DNA of 64,000 nucleotides from Duganella aquatilis (GTDB lineage: Bacteria > Pseudomonadota > Gammaproteobacteria > Burkholderiales > Burkholderiaceae_D): NCBI RefSeq assembly GCF_009674565.1, contig NZ_WKJL01000009.1, forward strand, positions 62,001 to 126,000, read 5' to 3'. The notes beneath the pieces were generated by a model, which was not told the origin of the DNA, searched no databases, and worked only from the letters and a program-made list of their open reading frames with translations. This document shows positions 28,578 through 37,017 of the stretch, piece after piece (within the stretch, counting starts at the first letter, position 1; each line of letters begins with the position of its first letter). The position numbers and the translations under genes are program-made.

Positions 28578-30158
28578 ATGTTTGGTATTAAAGGCCGCTT
28601 GACGCTGCTTTTCGTGGTCATTGTCACCCTGGTGCTGGGCGTCTCCGGCACCTACGCCCAGTACAGCCTTGGCCATGAGCTTGAAGTCAGCAGCCAGCGT
28701 CTGCGGCAGGGCGTGCTGACGCGCCTGCAAACCAGCCTGCCGTCCGCCCTGTGGGACCTGGACAAGGCCAAGGTCGACAACATCGTCGCGGCCGAGATGA
28801 TGCCGCCGGAGCTGGTCTCCATCCGTGTCTATGATACGTCGGTCGGCCTGTTCTCGGGCAAGCTGCGCAACGAGAACGGCACCATTTCCTCGATTGAAAA
28901 CGACGCCGCCGTGGCCGGCACGCCGGTGGTGGCCGACCTGGCCTACCGCGATTCCGGCGCGGCCGGGGCGGCGCTCAAGCCGGTGATCGTCGGCCGCGTG
29001 GTGGTCAATTTCAGCCGCGCGCAGATCGACGCCACCCTGGCCGCCGAGGTGCGGCGCAAGGTCACCGAGGTGCTGCTGCTGGACCTGATCCTGGTGGCGG
29101 CGCTGGCGTGGTCGCTGCGCATCGTGTTCGATCCGCTCAAGCAGCTGCGCGACGGCCTGTTCGACCTGGCCACGCGCGGCAGCGACGAGGTGGAGGAGCT
29201 GCCCGACAACCGCCAGGACGAGCTGGGCGAGGTGATCCGCGGCTTCAACGCCATCCAGCGCAAGATCAAGTCGAATATCCAGCGCATCCGCGAGGCGGAG
29301 GACGAGGCGCGCAAGTCGGCCCAGGCCACCGCCAAGGCGATGGACGACCTGCGCCGCACGCAGGAATCGCTGCTGCAGGCGGAACGGCTGGCCTCGCTGG
29401 GCGGGCTGGTGGCCGGCGTCGCGCACGAGATCAACACCCCGGTCGGCATCGCGCTGACCAGCGCCTCGGTGCTGATGGAGGCGACCGAGAAGGTGCAGGC
29501 CTCGGTCGAGGGCGGCAACATCAAGAAATCCGACATCACGCGCTACCTGGAGACGGCGGCCGAGAGCACCCGGCTGATCATGAACAACGCCTACCGCGCG
29601 GCGCACCTGATCCACAGTTTCAAGCAGATCGCGGTCGACCAGGTCAGCGAGGCGCGCCGCCGCTTCGAGCTGCGCGACTACATCAACGAGGTGGTGTCCA
29701 GCCTGCAGCCCAAGCTGAAGAAGACGCGCATCACGGTCAGCATCGCCTGTCCGCCCGACATCATGCTCGACAGCTATCCCGGCGCGCTGGCGCAGGTGAT
29801 CACCAACCTGACGCTGAACTGCGTCGACCACGCCTTCGGGCCGGAGGACGAAGGCCGCATCATCATCGGCGTGGCGCAGCAGGGCGACTGGATCGAAATG
29901 CAGGTGACCGACAACGGCAAGGGCATCCCGCCGGACATGCTGGACAAGGTGTTCGATCCCTTCGTCACCACCCGGCGCGGCCAGGGCGGCACCGGTCTGG
30001 GGCTGAACATCGTGTTCAACCTGATTGCCAAGCAGTTCGGCGGCAGCATCACGGTGTCCAGCGTGCTGGGGCAGGGCGCCAGCTTCGTGCTGCGCATGCC
30101 GTGCGTGACGCCGGTGGACGACATCGCGCTGCACGCCGATTCGCGCCTGCACGCCTGA
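28578..30158 (+). CDS. Membrane sensor histidine kinase
   Basis: A 526-residue two-component sensor kinase. The ATG at 28578 gives MFGIKGRLTLLFVVIVTLVL, the first membrane helix (about 7-28). A periplasmic sensor region of about 130 residues follows, then a second helix (about 164-184), a HAMP-like linker and a coiled coil. The phospho-accepting His is about residue 283, in GVAHEINTPVG. The ATPase core has NLTLNCVDHAF (N box), VTDNGKGIP and GTGLGLNIVFNLI. No response regulator is adjacent; the divergent HDOD operon is the only signalling partner nearby. A terminator follows the stop. Confidence 0.92.
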   Translation: MFGIKGRLTLLFVVIVTLVLGVSGTYAQYSLGHELEVSSQRLRQGVLTRLQTSLPSALWDLDKAKVDNIVAAEMMPPELVSIRVYDTSVGLFSGKLRNENGTISSIENDAAVAGTPVVADLAYRDSGAAGAALKPVIVGRVVVNFSRAQIDATLAAEVRRKVTEVLLLDLILVAALAWSLRIVFDPLKQLRDGLFDLATRGSDEVEELPDNRQDELGEVIRGFNAIQRKIKSNIQRIREAEDEARKSAQATAKAMDDLRRTQESLLQAERLASLGGLVAGVAHEINTPVGIALTSASVLMEATEKVQASVEGGNIKKSDITRYLETAAESTRLIMNNAYRAAHLIHSFKQIAVDQVSEARRRFELRDYINEVVSSLQPKLKKTRITVSIACPPDIMLDSYPGALAQVITNLTLNCVDHAFGPEDEGRIIIGVAQQGDWIEMQVTDNGKGIPPDMLDKVFDPFVTTRRGQGGTGLGLNIVFNLIAKQFGGSITVSSVLGQGASFVLRMPCVTPVDDIALHADSRLHA

Positions 30159-30162
30159 CGTA

Positions 30163-30189
30163 AAAAATCCCGCGCGCAGCGGGATTTTT
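30163..30189. terminator. Rho-independent terminator, usable in both directions
   Basis: AAAAATCCCGC at 30163-30173 pairs exactly with GCGGGATTTTT at 30179-30189 around the five-base loop GCGCA. With an A run on one side and a T run on the other, it can end both the plus-strand kinase transcript and the minus-strand PEP-CTERM gene that meet here. Confidence 0.9.
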
Positions 30190-30207
30190 CGTGAAGCGGC
30201 AAAGCGT

Positions 30208-30555
30208 TTAGTCGGCGAACTTGTCGGGAGACTGGCGGCGGCGCGAGGCCACACCCAGCACCACCAGGCCCAGCATCAGCATGACGAAGGTTTCCGGCTC
30301 CGGCACCGGCGTGGCCGGGTCGTTTTGCTGGCGCTGTTTGGAATCGACAGGCGGCAACGCGTGCGGATCGGTATCGCCGCTCTGTTCGGCGGGCGCGTCG
30401 ATGCTGCACGGTGCAGTGTCGTCCGCCTCGCAGTGGGCAAGGACGATTGTTGCAGGTGCAACATTCTTGTTTGCTGGTGCGGCAGGCTGAGCCTGTACGG
30501 CGCCGGCGAGGCTTAAAGCCAGTAAAGCTGTCGAGATCAAGGACAATACTTTCAC
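30208..30555 (-). CDS. Small PEP-CTERM sorting-domain protein
   Basis: A 115-residue exported protein. It has a signal peptide (MKVLSLISTALLALSLAGAV, cleaved near VQAQP), a short low-complexity middle with two Cys, and a C-terminal PEP-CTERM signal. The signal reads VPEPETFVMLMLGLVVLGVASRRR split as the VPEP motif, a hydrophobic helix, and a basic tail. In PEP-CTERM bacteria such proteins are processed by exosortase EpsH/XrtA-type enzymes and often belong to the extracellular matrix. No exosortase is in this window. The passenger part is too short to assign a function. Confidence 0.85.
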   Translation of the reverse strand: MKVLSLISTALLALSLAGAVQAQPAAPANKNVAPATIVLAHCEADDTAPCSIDAPAEQSGDTDPHALPPVDSKQRQQNDPATPVPEPETFVMLMLGLVVLGVASRRRQSPDKFAD

Positions 30556-30757
30556 GATGACACTCCTGACTTGCTGAATACACAGGAAGTTAAGGTCGGT
30601 CTAATGCATAAACTGTAAAATTGCAGGCGGCTGAAGTAATACTTGCTACCGTTCTGCTATTAAATCACAGCTAATAACAAATTGCCATCTGTTTTTCTTT
30701 TGGTGCAAGGTAATTTTGCGCCGCAACAACACCCGCCGGCCGTTTGCCTGTGGCGCA

Positions 30758-30774
30758 GAAAATATCACATTTTC
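30758..30774. promoter_or_regulatory. Candidate operator: AT-rich inverted repeat before the chaN-like gene
   Basis: GAAAAT at 30758-30763 and ATTTTC at 30769-30774 form a perfect six-base inverted repeat with a five-base spacer, ending 35 bases before the lipoprotein start. ChaN genes are iron-regulated in other bacteria, so a Fur-type or similar site is conceivable, but the match to the classical Fur box is poor. Confidence 0.3.
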
Positions 30775-30809
30775 AACAAATAATTTTGAAGCATACAGGT
30801 GTTCATCAG

Positions 30810-31664
30810 ATGATTTCTATATATAAGGCCAGAACACAATTGACTTTGGCGCTGCCGGCGGCGGTGTTGTTGGCAGGCTGCGCCAGCGGCGGCAAACCGG
30901 CCACCGCGCCGGCGGCGGACTTGCTGGAAGCCAAAAATCCACAGGTGCTGCTGCTGGGCGAGGTGCATGACAACGTCCAGGGCCACAAGCTGCGCTACGC
31001 GCTGTTGCGGCAGCGGGTGGAGGCGGGCTGGCGGCCGGCCATCGTCATGGAACAGTTCGACCGCGAGGACCAGGACCTGGTCGACAAGGCGCAAAAAGGC
31101 TGCGCCGACGCCCAGTGCGTGATCCAGGTGGTGGCCGGTGCGCGCTGGGATTGGCAATTGTATTATCCTGTGATCCAGCTGGCGCTGACATACCACCTGC
31201 CGCTGGTGGCGGGCAATCTGTCGCGCGCCGATGCGTCGCGTGTGGTGCGCGACGGCGTCAAGGCGACGTTCGATCCGCAAAGCATCAAGGATTACAGGCT
31301 GGACGCGCCGGTGCCGGCCGCGGTGCGCAACGCCCAGCAACAGGAAATCGTCACCGGCCATTGCAATATGCTGCCGGAGATGATGATAGGCGGCATGATC
31401 GACGCCCAGGTGTCGCGCGACATCTGGATGGCCAAGATCATCCGCGACCAGCAGCCGAAGGATGTGGTGCTGATCGCCGGCAACGGCCACGTGCGCAAGG
31501 ATATCGGCGTCGGCTACTGGCTCAAGCAGGTGGCGCCGGCGCTGACCATCCGCAGCGTGGGCTTTGTGGAAAGCCGCGACAACGGCGGCCGCTACGACAG
31601 CATCCAGACCCTGGCGCCGCAGGAACGAGACGACCCGTGCAAACAACTGAACAAGGGTAAATGA
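30810..31664 (+). CDS. ChaN-family haem/iron-associated lipoprotein
   Basis: A 284-residue lipoprotein of the ChaN (DUF399) family, whose Campylobacter member binds haem in an iron-regulated uptake system. The ATG at 30810 gives a lipoprotein signal ending in VLLAGCASGG. The family core starts VLLLGEVHDN, continues AIVMEQFDRED, and ends with VVLIAGNGHVRKDIG. The inverted repeat GAAAAT-N5-ATTTTC lies 36 bases upstream at 30758-30774, a possible repressor site. Its stop overlaps the start of the thioredoxin-like gene (ATGA), so the two are coupled. Confidence 0.88.
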   Translation: MISIYKARTQLTLALPAAVLLAGCASGGKPATAPAADLLEAKNPQVLLLGEVHDNVQGHKLRYALLRQRVEAGWRPAIVMEQFDREDQDLVDKAQKGCADAQCVIQVVAGARWDWQLYYPVIQLALTYHLPLVAGNLSRADASRVVRDGVKATFDPQSIKDYRLDAPVPAAVRNAQQQEIVTGHCNMLPEMMIGGMIDAQVSRDIWMAKIIRDQQPKDVVLIAGNGHVRKDIGVGYWLKQVAPALTIRSVGFVESRDNGGRYDSIQTLAPQERDDPCKQLNKGK

Positions 31665-31981
31665 AGACACAATATATTCCCGAGGCGCCGCAGCGCGCCG
31701 AGATCGACGCCACCAAGGGCGCGCTGCTGCTGGAGTTCGGCGCCAACTGGTGCGGCCACTGCATGGCCGCGCAAGCGCCGTTGCAGCAGGCCTTTGCCGG
31801 CAACGAGGGCGTGAGCCATTACAAGGTCGAGGACGGTCCCGGCCGGCCGCTGGGGCGCTCGTTCCGCGTCAAGCTGTGGCCGACCTTTATCTTCCTGCTG
31901 GACGGCGAGGAAAAGGCGCGCGTGGTGCGGCCGCTACGCGCGGACGATCTATCGGTTGGCTTTGCGCAAATCGACCCCTGA
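31661..31981 (+). CDS. Thioredoxin-fold protein with CGHC active site
   Basis: A 106-residue thioredoxin-like protein. The redox motif is in LLEFGANWCGHCMAAQAPLQ (Cys-Gly-His-Cys), and the cis-Pro region is KLWPTFIFLLDGEEKARVVRP. There is no signal peptide, so it should be cytoplasmic. The CGHC motif is more typical of disulfide isomerases than of TrxA (CGPC), which predicts a less reducing potential. It overlaps the ChaN-like gene by four bases, which ties its expression to that lipoprotein. Confidence 0.88.
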   Translation: MKTQYIPEAPQRAEIDATKGALLLEFGANWCGHCMAAQAPLQQAFAGNEGVSHYKVEDGPGRPLGRSFRVKLWPTFIFLLDGEEKARVVRPLRADDLSVGFAQIDP

Positions 31982-32049
31982 GCAGGCTTGGCAATCCTGC
32001 AATGTCCTGTGTATGATGGCCCGCACACCACATTGCAGGAGCGTCAAGC

Positions 32050-33324
32050 ATGAGCCAGCCTCACCAGGGAGCGACGAAGGGCAATTCGCCGGCCACCGTG
32101 TTGTTTGCCAGTCTGATCGGCACCACGATTGAGTTCTTCGATTTCTACATCTACGCCACCGCTGCCGTGCTGGTGTTTCCCAAGCTGTTCTTCCCGGCCG
32201 GCGACCCCGCCGCCGCCACGCTGCAATCGCTGGCCACCTTCGCCATCGCCTTCTTCGCCCGTCCGGTAGGCTCGGCCGTGTTCGGCCACTTCGGCGACCG
32301 CATCGGCCGCAAGGCGACGCTGGTGGCGGCGCTGCTGACCATGGGGATCTCGACCGTGGTGATCGGCCTGCTGCCGACCTACGCCACCATCGGCACCCTG
32401 GCGCCGGCGCTGCTGGCGCTGTGTCGCTTCGGCCAGGGCCTGGGCCTGGGCGGCGAGTGGGGCGGCGCGGTGCTGCTGGCCACCGAGAACGCGCCGCCGG
32501 GCAAGCGCGCCTGGTACGGCATGTTCCCGCAGCTGGGCGCGCCGATCGGCTTCTTCCTGTCGGGCGGCATCTTCCTGCTGTTGAGCCAGGTGCTCAGCGA
32601 CGCCGAATTCTTCAGCTACGGCTGGCGCATTCCTTTCCTGGCCAGCTCGCTGCTGGTGATCGTCGGCCTGTACATCCGCCTGAAGATCCATGAGACGCCG
32701 GACTTCCAGAAGGTGCTGGACAAGAACGAACGGGTCAAGGTGCCGGTGCTGACGGTGTGGCGCGACCATCGCGGCGTGCTGGTGCTGGGCACGCTGATCG
32801 CGCTGTGCACTTTCGTGCTGTTCTACCTGATGACGGTGTTCGCGCTGAGCTGGGGCACCAGCGCGCTGAAGTTCACGCGCCAGAATTTCCTGATCCTGCA
32901 ACTGTTCGCGGTGCTGTTCTTCGCGCTGACGATTCCGTTCTCGGCGGTGTGGGCCGACCGCAAGGGCCGACGCTCGACGCTGATCTGGGTCTCGGCCGCG
33001 ATCGCCGTGTTTGGCCTGGTGCTGGGGCCGATGTTCGGTTCGGGCGATCCGGCTGAGGTGACCATCTTCCTGTCGTTGGGCCTGGGCCTGATGGGACTGA
33101 CCTACGGCCCGCTGGGCACCATGCTGTCGGAACTGTTCCCGGCCGAGGTGCGCTACACCGGCTCGTCGCTGACCTTCAACCTGGCCGGCATCCTGGGCGC
33201 CTCGCTGGCGCCGTACGCCGCCACCTGGCTGGCGACCAACCACGGCTTGCAGTACGTCGGCTACTACCTGTCGGTGGCCGCGGTGATCAGCCTGGTGGCG
33301 CTGCTGATGGTCAAAACCCGCTAA
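32050..33324 (+). CDS. MFS transporter of the metabolite:H+ symporter (MHS) family
   Basis: A 424-residue inner-membrane transporter with 12 predicted membrane segments. It resembles the ShiA/ProP/KgtP group: the N-terminal TTIEFFDFYIYATAAVLVFP, the loop GHFGDRIGRKATL and GLGLGGEWGGAVLLATENAP are their signatures. The substrate would be a small organic acid or betaine-like solute and cannot be resolved. It is separated from the next transporter by a 137-base region full of inverted repeats, so cotranscription is doubtful. Confidence 0.88.
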   Translation: MSQPHQGATKGNSPATVLFASLIGTTIEFFDFYIYATAAVLVFPKLFFPAGDPAAATLQSLATFAIAFFARPVGSAVFGHFGDRIGRKATLVAALLTMGISTVVIGLLPTYATIGTLAPALLALCRFGQGLGLGGEWGGAVLLATENAPPGKRAWYGMFPQLGAPIGFFLSGGIFLLLSQVLSDAEFFSYGWRIPFLASSLLVIVGLYIRLKIHETPDFQKVLDKNERVKVPVLTVWRDHRGVLVLGTLIALCTFVLFYLMTVFALSWGTSALKFTRQNFLILQLFAVLFFALTIPFSAVWADRKGRRSTLIWVSAAIAVFGLVLGPMFGSGDPAEVTIFLSLGLGLMGLTYGPLGTMLSELFPAEVRYTGSSLTFNLAGILGASLAPYAATWLATNHGLQYVGYYLSVAAVISLVALLMVKTR

Positions 33325-33395
33325 GTCATCGTACAACAATCGGCGGCAAGCGCATCTTTCCGCTTGCCTCGGGTTCTAAGTAGTTGTACGATGAC
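33325..33395. promoter_or_regulatory. Nested inverted repeats between the two MFS genes
   Basis: GTCATCGTACAAC (33325-33337), which abuts the stop of the upstream transporter gene, is the exact reverse complement of GTTGTACGATGAC (33383-33395). Inside it, GGCAAGCG (33345-33352) pairs with CGCTTGCC (33361-33368) around an eight-base loop. No T run follows the inner stem, so a classic terminator is unlikely. The outer arm TCGTACAA resembles operators of GntR-type regulators, and the second arm continues to ATACGAC, giving GTTGTA-N8-TACGAC. An operator or leader-RNA structure for the transporter-epimerase operon is the best guess. Confidence 0.55.
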
Positions 33396-33406
33396 ATACG
33401 ACTAAG

Positions 33407-33435
33407 GATGATCTCGTGGAGACCGAGAGATCATC
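33407..33435 (+). promoter_or_regulatory. Leader hairpin before the hexuronate-type transporter gene
   Basis: GATGATCTC at 33407-33415 pairs exactly with GAGATCATC at 33427-33435 around an 11-base loop. It ends 26 bases before the transporter start at 33462. It may be a 5' UTR hairpin affecting translation or mRNA stability, or a second operator. It is distinct from the nested repeats just upstream. Confidence 0.45.
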
Positions 33436-33461
33436 ACCATAAACATAAAATAAGTGATGCC

Positions 33462-34865
33462 ATGAACCTGAGCGAGCCTGTCAATGCGCAAGCGGTGGCG
33501 CAATCCGTCGGTAAATACCGCTGGACCATCTGCGCCCTGTTGTTTTTTGCCACCACCGTCAATTACCTGGACCGCCAGGTACTGAGCTTGCTGGCCCCTT
33601 CCTTATCGACCGAGTTTGGCTGGAGCAATACCGACTACGCCAACATCGCCGCCGCCTTCCAGTTCGTCTATGCCATCTCGATGCTGTTTGCCGGCCGCGT
33701 GGTCGACAAGATCGGCACCAAGGCCGCCTACGTGGTGGCCATCACCATCTGGTCGCTCGGCGCGCTGATGCATGCCTTCTCGGTGCCGATGGGTAATGTG
33801 GGTGTCGCCCTGCTGGGCGCCTTCGGTGTAGCGGCCACGCCGTCCATCGTCGGCTTCATGATTTCGCGCGCGGTGCTGGCGATCGGCGAGGCGGGCAACT
33901 TCCCGGCCGCGATCAAGGCCACCGCCGAATACTTCCCGAAGAAAGAACGCTCCTTCGCCACCGGCATCTTCAATTCCGGCGCCAACGTCGGCGCCATCCT
34001 GGCGCCGATCGCCGTGCCGCTGATCGCGGTCGTATGGGGCTGGCAGGCCGCCTTCATCATGATCGGCATGCTGGGCTTCATCTGGATGAGCGTGTGGCTG
34101 TGGCTGTACGAAAAGCCGGAGCAGCAGAAGCGTCTGTCGGCCGGCGAACTGGCCTACATCCGCAGCGACACCATCGCGCCGGTGGAAACCACCGAAGAAG
34201 CGTCGATCGCCGCCGCCAAGAAAGTCTCCTGGTTCCAGCTGCTGAAGTATCGCCAGACCTGGGCTTTCGCCTTCGGCAAATTCATGACCGATGGCGTGTG
34301 GTGGTTCTTCCTGTTCTGGCTGCCGACCTATCTGTCGGCGCAGTACGGCATGAAGGGTGAGGCCATCGTGGTTCCGCTGGCCGTGTTGTACAGCATGACC
34401 ATGGTCGGCTCGATCGGCGGCGGCTGGTTCCCCAGCTACTTCATGGCGCGCGGTTATGCGCCGTACGACGGCCGCATGAAAGCCATGCTGATGATCGCCT
34501 TCTTCCCGCTGGTGGTGCTGCTGGCGCAGCCGCTGGGCGCGATCAGCTACTGGATTCCGGTGCTGCTGATCGGCGTCGGCGCCTCGGCGCACCAGGCCTG
34601 GTCGGCGAATATCTTCACCACCGTGTCCGATATGTTCCCGCAAAAATCGGTGGCCTCGGTGATCGGCATCGGCGGCATGGCCGGCGGCATTGGCGGCGTG
34701 GCGCTGACCAAGCTGGGCGGCTGGGTGTTCGACTACTACAAGCAGGTGAACGACATCCACACCGGCTACATGATCATGTTCGGCATCTGCGCCGTGGCTT
34801 ACCTGGTGGCATGGGGCGTGATGAAGGCGCTGGTCCCGCGCCACAAGGAAATCACCGACCTGTGA
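33462..34865 (+). CDS. MFS sugar-acid transporter (hexuronate/ExuT-like)
   Basis: A 467-residue transporter of the anion:cation symporter branch of the MFS. The N-terminal RWTICALLFFATTVNYLDRQVL and AVLAIGEAGNFPAAIKATAEYFPKKER are typical of hexuronate and galactarate permeases such as ExuT, GudP and GarP. I chose the ATG at 33462; the longer frame extends into the repeat-rich leader. It overlaps the aldose epimerase start by one base (TGATG), so the two are cotranslated. Together with the LacI gene downstream this suggests import of a uronate or related sugar acid. Confidence 0.88.
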   Translation: MNLSEPVNAQAVAQSVGKYRWTICALLFFATTVNYLDRQVLSLLAPSLSTEFGWSNTDYANIAAAFQFVYAISMLFAGRVVDKIGTKAAYVVAITIWSLGALMHAFSVPMGNVGVALLGAFGVAATPSIVGFMISRAVLAIGEAGNFPAAIKATAEYFPKKERSFATGIFNSGANVGAILAPIAVPLIAVVWGWQAAFIMIGMLGFIWMSVWLWLYEKPEQQKRLSAGELAYIRSDTIAPVETTEEASIAAAKKVSWFQLLKYRQTWAFAFGKFMTDGVWWFFLFWLPTYLSAQYGMKGEAIVVPLAVLYSMTMVGSIGGGWFPSYFMARGYAPYDGRMKAMLMIAFFPLVVLLAQPLGAISYWIPVLLIGVGASAHQAWSANIFTTVSDMFPQKSVASVIGIGGMAGGIGGVALTKLGGWVFDYYKQVNDIHTGYMIMFGICAVAYLVAWGVMKALVPRHKEITDL

Positions 34866-35959
34866 TGCGCGCGGCGTTCTTTGCCGCGCTGCTGGCGGCC
34901 TGCGCCCATGCGAGTGCCGCCAGCGGCATCCGCACTGAGGCGTACGGCGTCACCCAGGCCGGCCAGCCGGTCGAAAAAGTCGTGCTTGAAAATGCGCGCG
35001 GCATGCAGCTGGCGTATATCGACTACGGCGCCACGCTGGTGGCGGCCGAGGTCGCGGACAAGCACGGCAAGCGCACCAACGTCATTCTCAGCCTGCCCGA
35101 CCTGGCGGCGTTCGAGCGCACGCGCGGCCGCTACGGCGCCGTCATCGGCCGCTATGCCGGCCGCATCGCCAATGCGCGCTACACGTTGGACGGCAAGACC
35201 GTGCAGCTGCCCGCCAACAGCAAGGGCATGGCCATCCACGGCGATCCCGATCCCTACGACAAGCGCGTGTGGCGGCGCCAGGATTTCGCCGACAAGGAAT
35301 CGATCGGCTCCATCTACCGCCTGCACAGTCCCGACGGCGACCAGGGCTTCGCCGGCGCGCTGGACCTCACGGTGACCTACCGCCTGCTGCGCAAGCGCGA
35401 CGAATTCCGCATCGAGTACCAGGCCACGAGCAGTGCGCCGACCGTGCTCAACCTGACCAATCACGTGTACCTGAACCTGGCCGGCGCCGCCGCCAATACG
35501 CTGCAAGACCACCGCTTCCAGATCGCCGCCGACCGTTATCTGGAAACCGATGCGCTGCGCATCCCAACCGGCGCGCTGCTGGACGTGGCGGGCACGCCGT
35601 TCGACTTTCGCCGCGCCGCCAGCGTCAGCGCGCGGCTGGGCGGCGTGACCGGCGGCTATGACCACAGCCTGGTGTTAGCCAAGCCGGTGGGCGCCTATGC
35701 GCCAGTGGCCACCATCACCGCCGCCGGCCGCAAGCTGGTGGTCGGCACCAGCGAGCCGTCGGTGCAGCTGTACACGGTCAACGGCTTTGACGGCAAGGAG
35801 ATAGGCAGCGAAGGCGTGGCCTACCAGCGCTTTGGCGCGTTTGCCTTCGAAACCCAGCATTTCCCGGACAGCCCGAACCACGCCGGCTTCCCCAGCACCG
35901 CGCTATATCCGGGCCAGGTGTTCCGTTCGCGGACCAGCTTCCGCTTTATGACGGACTAA
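34865..35959 (+). CDS. Aldose 1-epimerase with signal peptide
   Basis: A galactose mutarotase-like enzyme that interconverts alpha and beta anomers of aldoses. The ATG at 34865 gives 364 residues with a signal peptide, MRAAFFAALLAACAHASAAS, so the enzyme is probably periplasmic. Family motifs include GRYAGRIANARY, NSKGMAIHGDPD, LTNHVYLNLAG with the catalytic His, and the C-terminal FAFETQHFPDSPNH with the catalytic Glu. A secreted mutarotase suits sugars released by the periplasmic glycosidases encoded at 43-48 kb. The gene is coupled to the transporter. Confidence 0.92.
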   Translation: MRAAFFAALLAACAHASAASGIRTEAYGVTQAGQPVEKVVLENARGMQLAYIDYGATLVAAEVADKHGKRTNVILSLPDLAAFERTRGRYGAVIGRYAGRIANARYTLDGKTVQLPANSKGMAIHGDPDPYDKRVWRRQDFADKESIGSIYRLHSPDGDQGFAGALDLTVTYRLLRKRDEFRIEYQATSSAPTVLNLTNHVYLNLAGAAANTLQDHRFQIAADRYLETDALRIPTGALLDVAGTPFDFRRAASVSARLGGVTGGYDHSLVLAKPVGAYAPVATITAAGRKLVVGTSEPSVQLYTVNGFDGKEIGSEGVAYQRFGAFAFETQHFPDSPNHAGFPSTALYPGQVFRSRTSFRFMTD

Positions 35960-36024
35960 ACATGCCGCCATGCTAAGATTGTCGCTTCGGCGCAGCAGCC
36001 GCCACGCTTTCCGACAGTCTGAAC

Positions 36025-37017
36025 ATGAAAAAAAACGTAGCAACCATCCGTGACGTGGCCGCCGCCGCCGGTGTCTCGACTGCCACCGTCTCCAAGTTCG
36101 TCAACGGTGCGCAGCGCTTCTCGCCGGCGGTGGAAGCGACCATCACCGAGGTGATTGCAAAGCTGGGCTACCGTTCCAACCCGCTGGCGGCGTCGATGAT
36201 CACCGGCCGCACCAAGAGCATCGGCCTGTCGGTGCTGGACGTCAGCAATCCCCACTTCACCAGCATCGTCAAGGGCGCCAACCGCGTGGCGCAGGCGCAT
36301 GGCTACACGCTGCTGCTGGTCGATACGGAAGAGAATCCGGGGCGCGAACGTCCGCTGCTGGAAGCATTGAGCCGCCGCGTCGACGGCATGATCGTCTTCT
36401 CGCGCATGCTGGAGGAGGAAATGGACTGGATGACGGAGCTGGGCAAGCCGCTGGTGTTCTTCGGCCGCCTGAACCGCCTGGAGATTCCGTGGGTGATCAG
36501 CGACGACCATCGCGGCGCCTACATGCTGACGCGCCACCTGGTGTCGCTGGGCCACAAGCGCATCGCCTACCTGAGCTTCCCGCGTTCGCGCCGCGACGAA
36601 GAGCGCCTGGGCGGCATCCGCGAATGCCTGGCCGCGCATGGCATGGAGCTGATCGTCCACGAAAGCAGCGCGCCGACGGCGGCCGAAGGCGAGCGCGTAT
36701 GCTCGGCCATCATGCTGGGCGGCGAGCATCCGGATGCGCTGATCTGCTACAACGACCTGATGGCGCTGGGCTTCATGAAGGCGGCGCAGCCGCTGGGCTT
36801 CAAGCTGCCGGAGGATATGTCGGTGGCCGGCTTCGATAATATTCAATACGGTTTATACACGTCGCCGGCGCTGACCACGGTCGACCTGCAGAGCGAACGC
36901 ATGGGCGCCGCCGCCATGGAAAAACTGATCGCCACCATCGACGGCAAGGCGCCGCCGACCACCACCATGATCGAGCCGCAGCTGATCCTGCGCGGCTCGA
37001 CCATCAAGCGCAATTAA
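36025..37017 (+). CDS. LacI/GalR-family transcriptional regulator
   Basis: A 330-residue repressor. The DNA-binding domain fills residues 1-55 with VATIRDVAAAAGVSTATVSK and the hinge-side KLGYRSNPLAASM. A periplasmic-binding-protein-like effector domain follows, with IGLSVLDVSNPHF and VAGFDNIQYG. It lies 65 bases after the epimerase gene on the same strand and is the likely regulator of the transporter-epimerase genes and perhaps of the glycan operon at 43-50.6 kb. A LacI-type box, AAAACGTTTT, stands upstream of that operon's TonB receptor. It ends directly against the convergent hydroxyproline operon. Confidence 0.93.
   Translation: MKKNVATIRDVAAAAGVSTATVSKFVNGAQRFSPAVEATITEVIAKLGYRSNPLAASMITGRTKSIGLSVLDVSNPHFTSIVKGANRVAQAHGYTLLLVDTEENPGRERPLLEALSRRVDGMIVFSRMLEEEMDWMTELGKPLVFFGRLNRLEIPWVISDDHRGAYMLTRHLVSLGHKRIAYLSFPRSRRDEERLGGIRECLAAHGMELIVHESSAPTAAEGERVCSAIMLGGEHPDALICYNDLMALGFMKAAQPLGFKLPEDMSVAGFDNIQYGLYTSPALTTVDLQSERMGAAAMEKLIATIDGKAPPTTTMIEPQLILRGSTIKRN

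Noticed and set aside
33345..33368. Inner GGCAAGCG/CGCTTGCC hairpin as a rho-independent terminator
   Set aside because: The stem is good but TCGGGTTC follows instead of a T run, so I list it as part of a regulatory repeat region.
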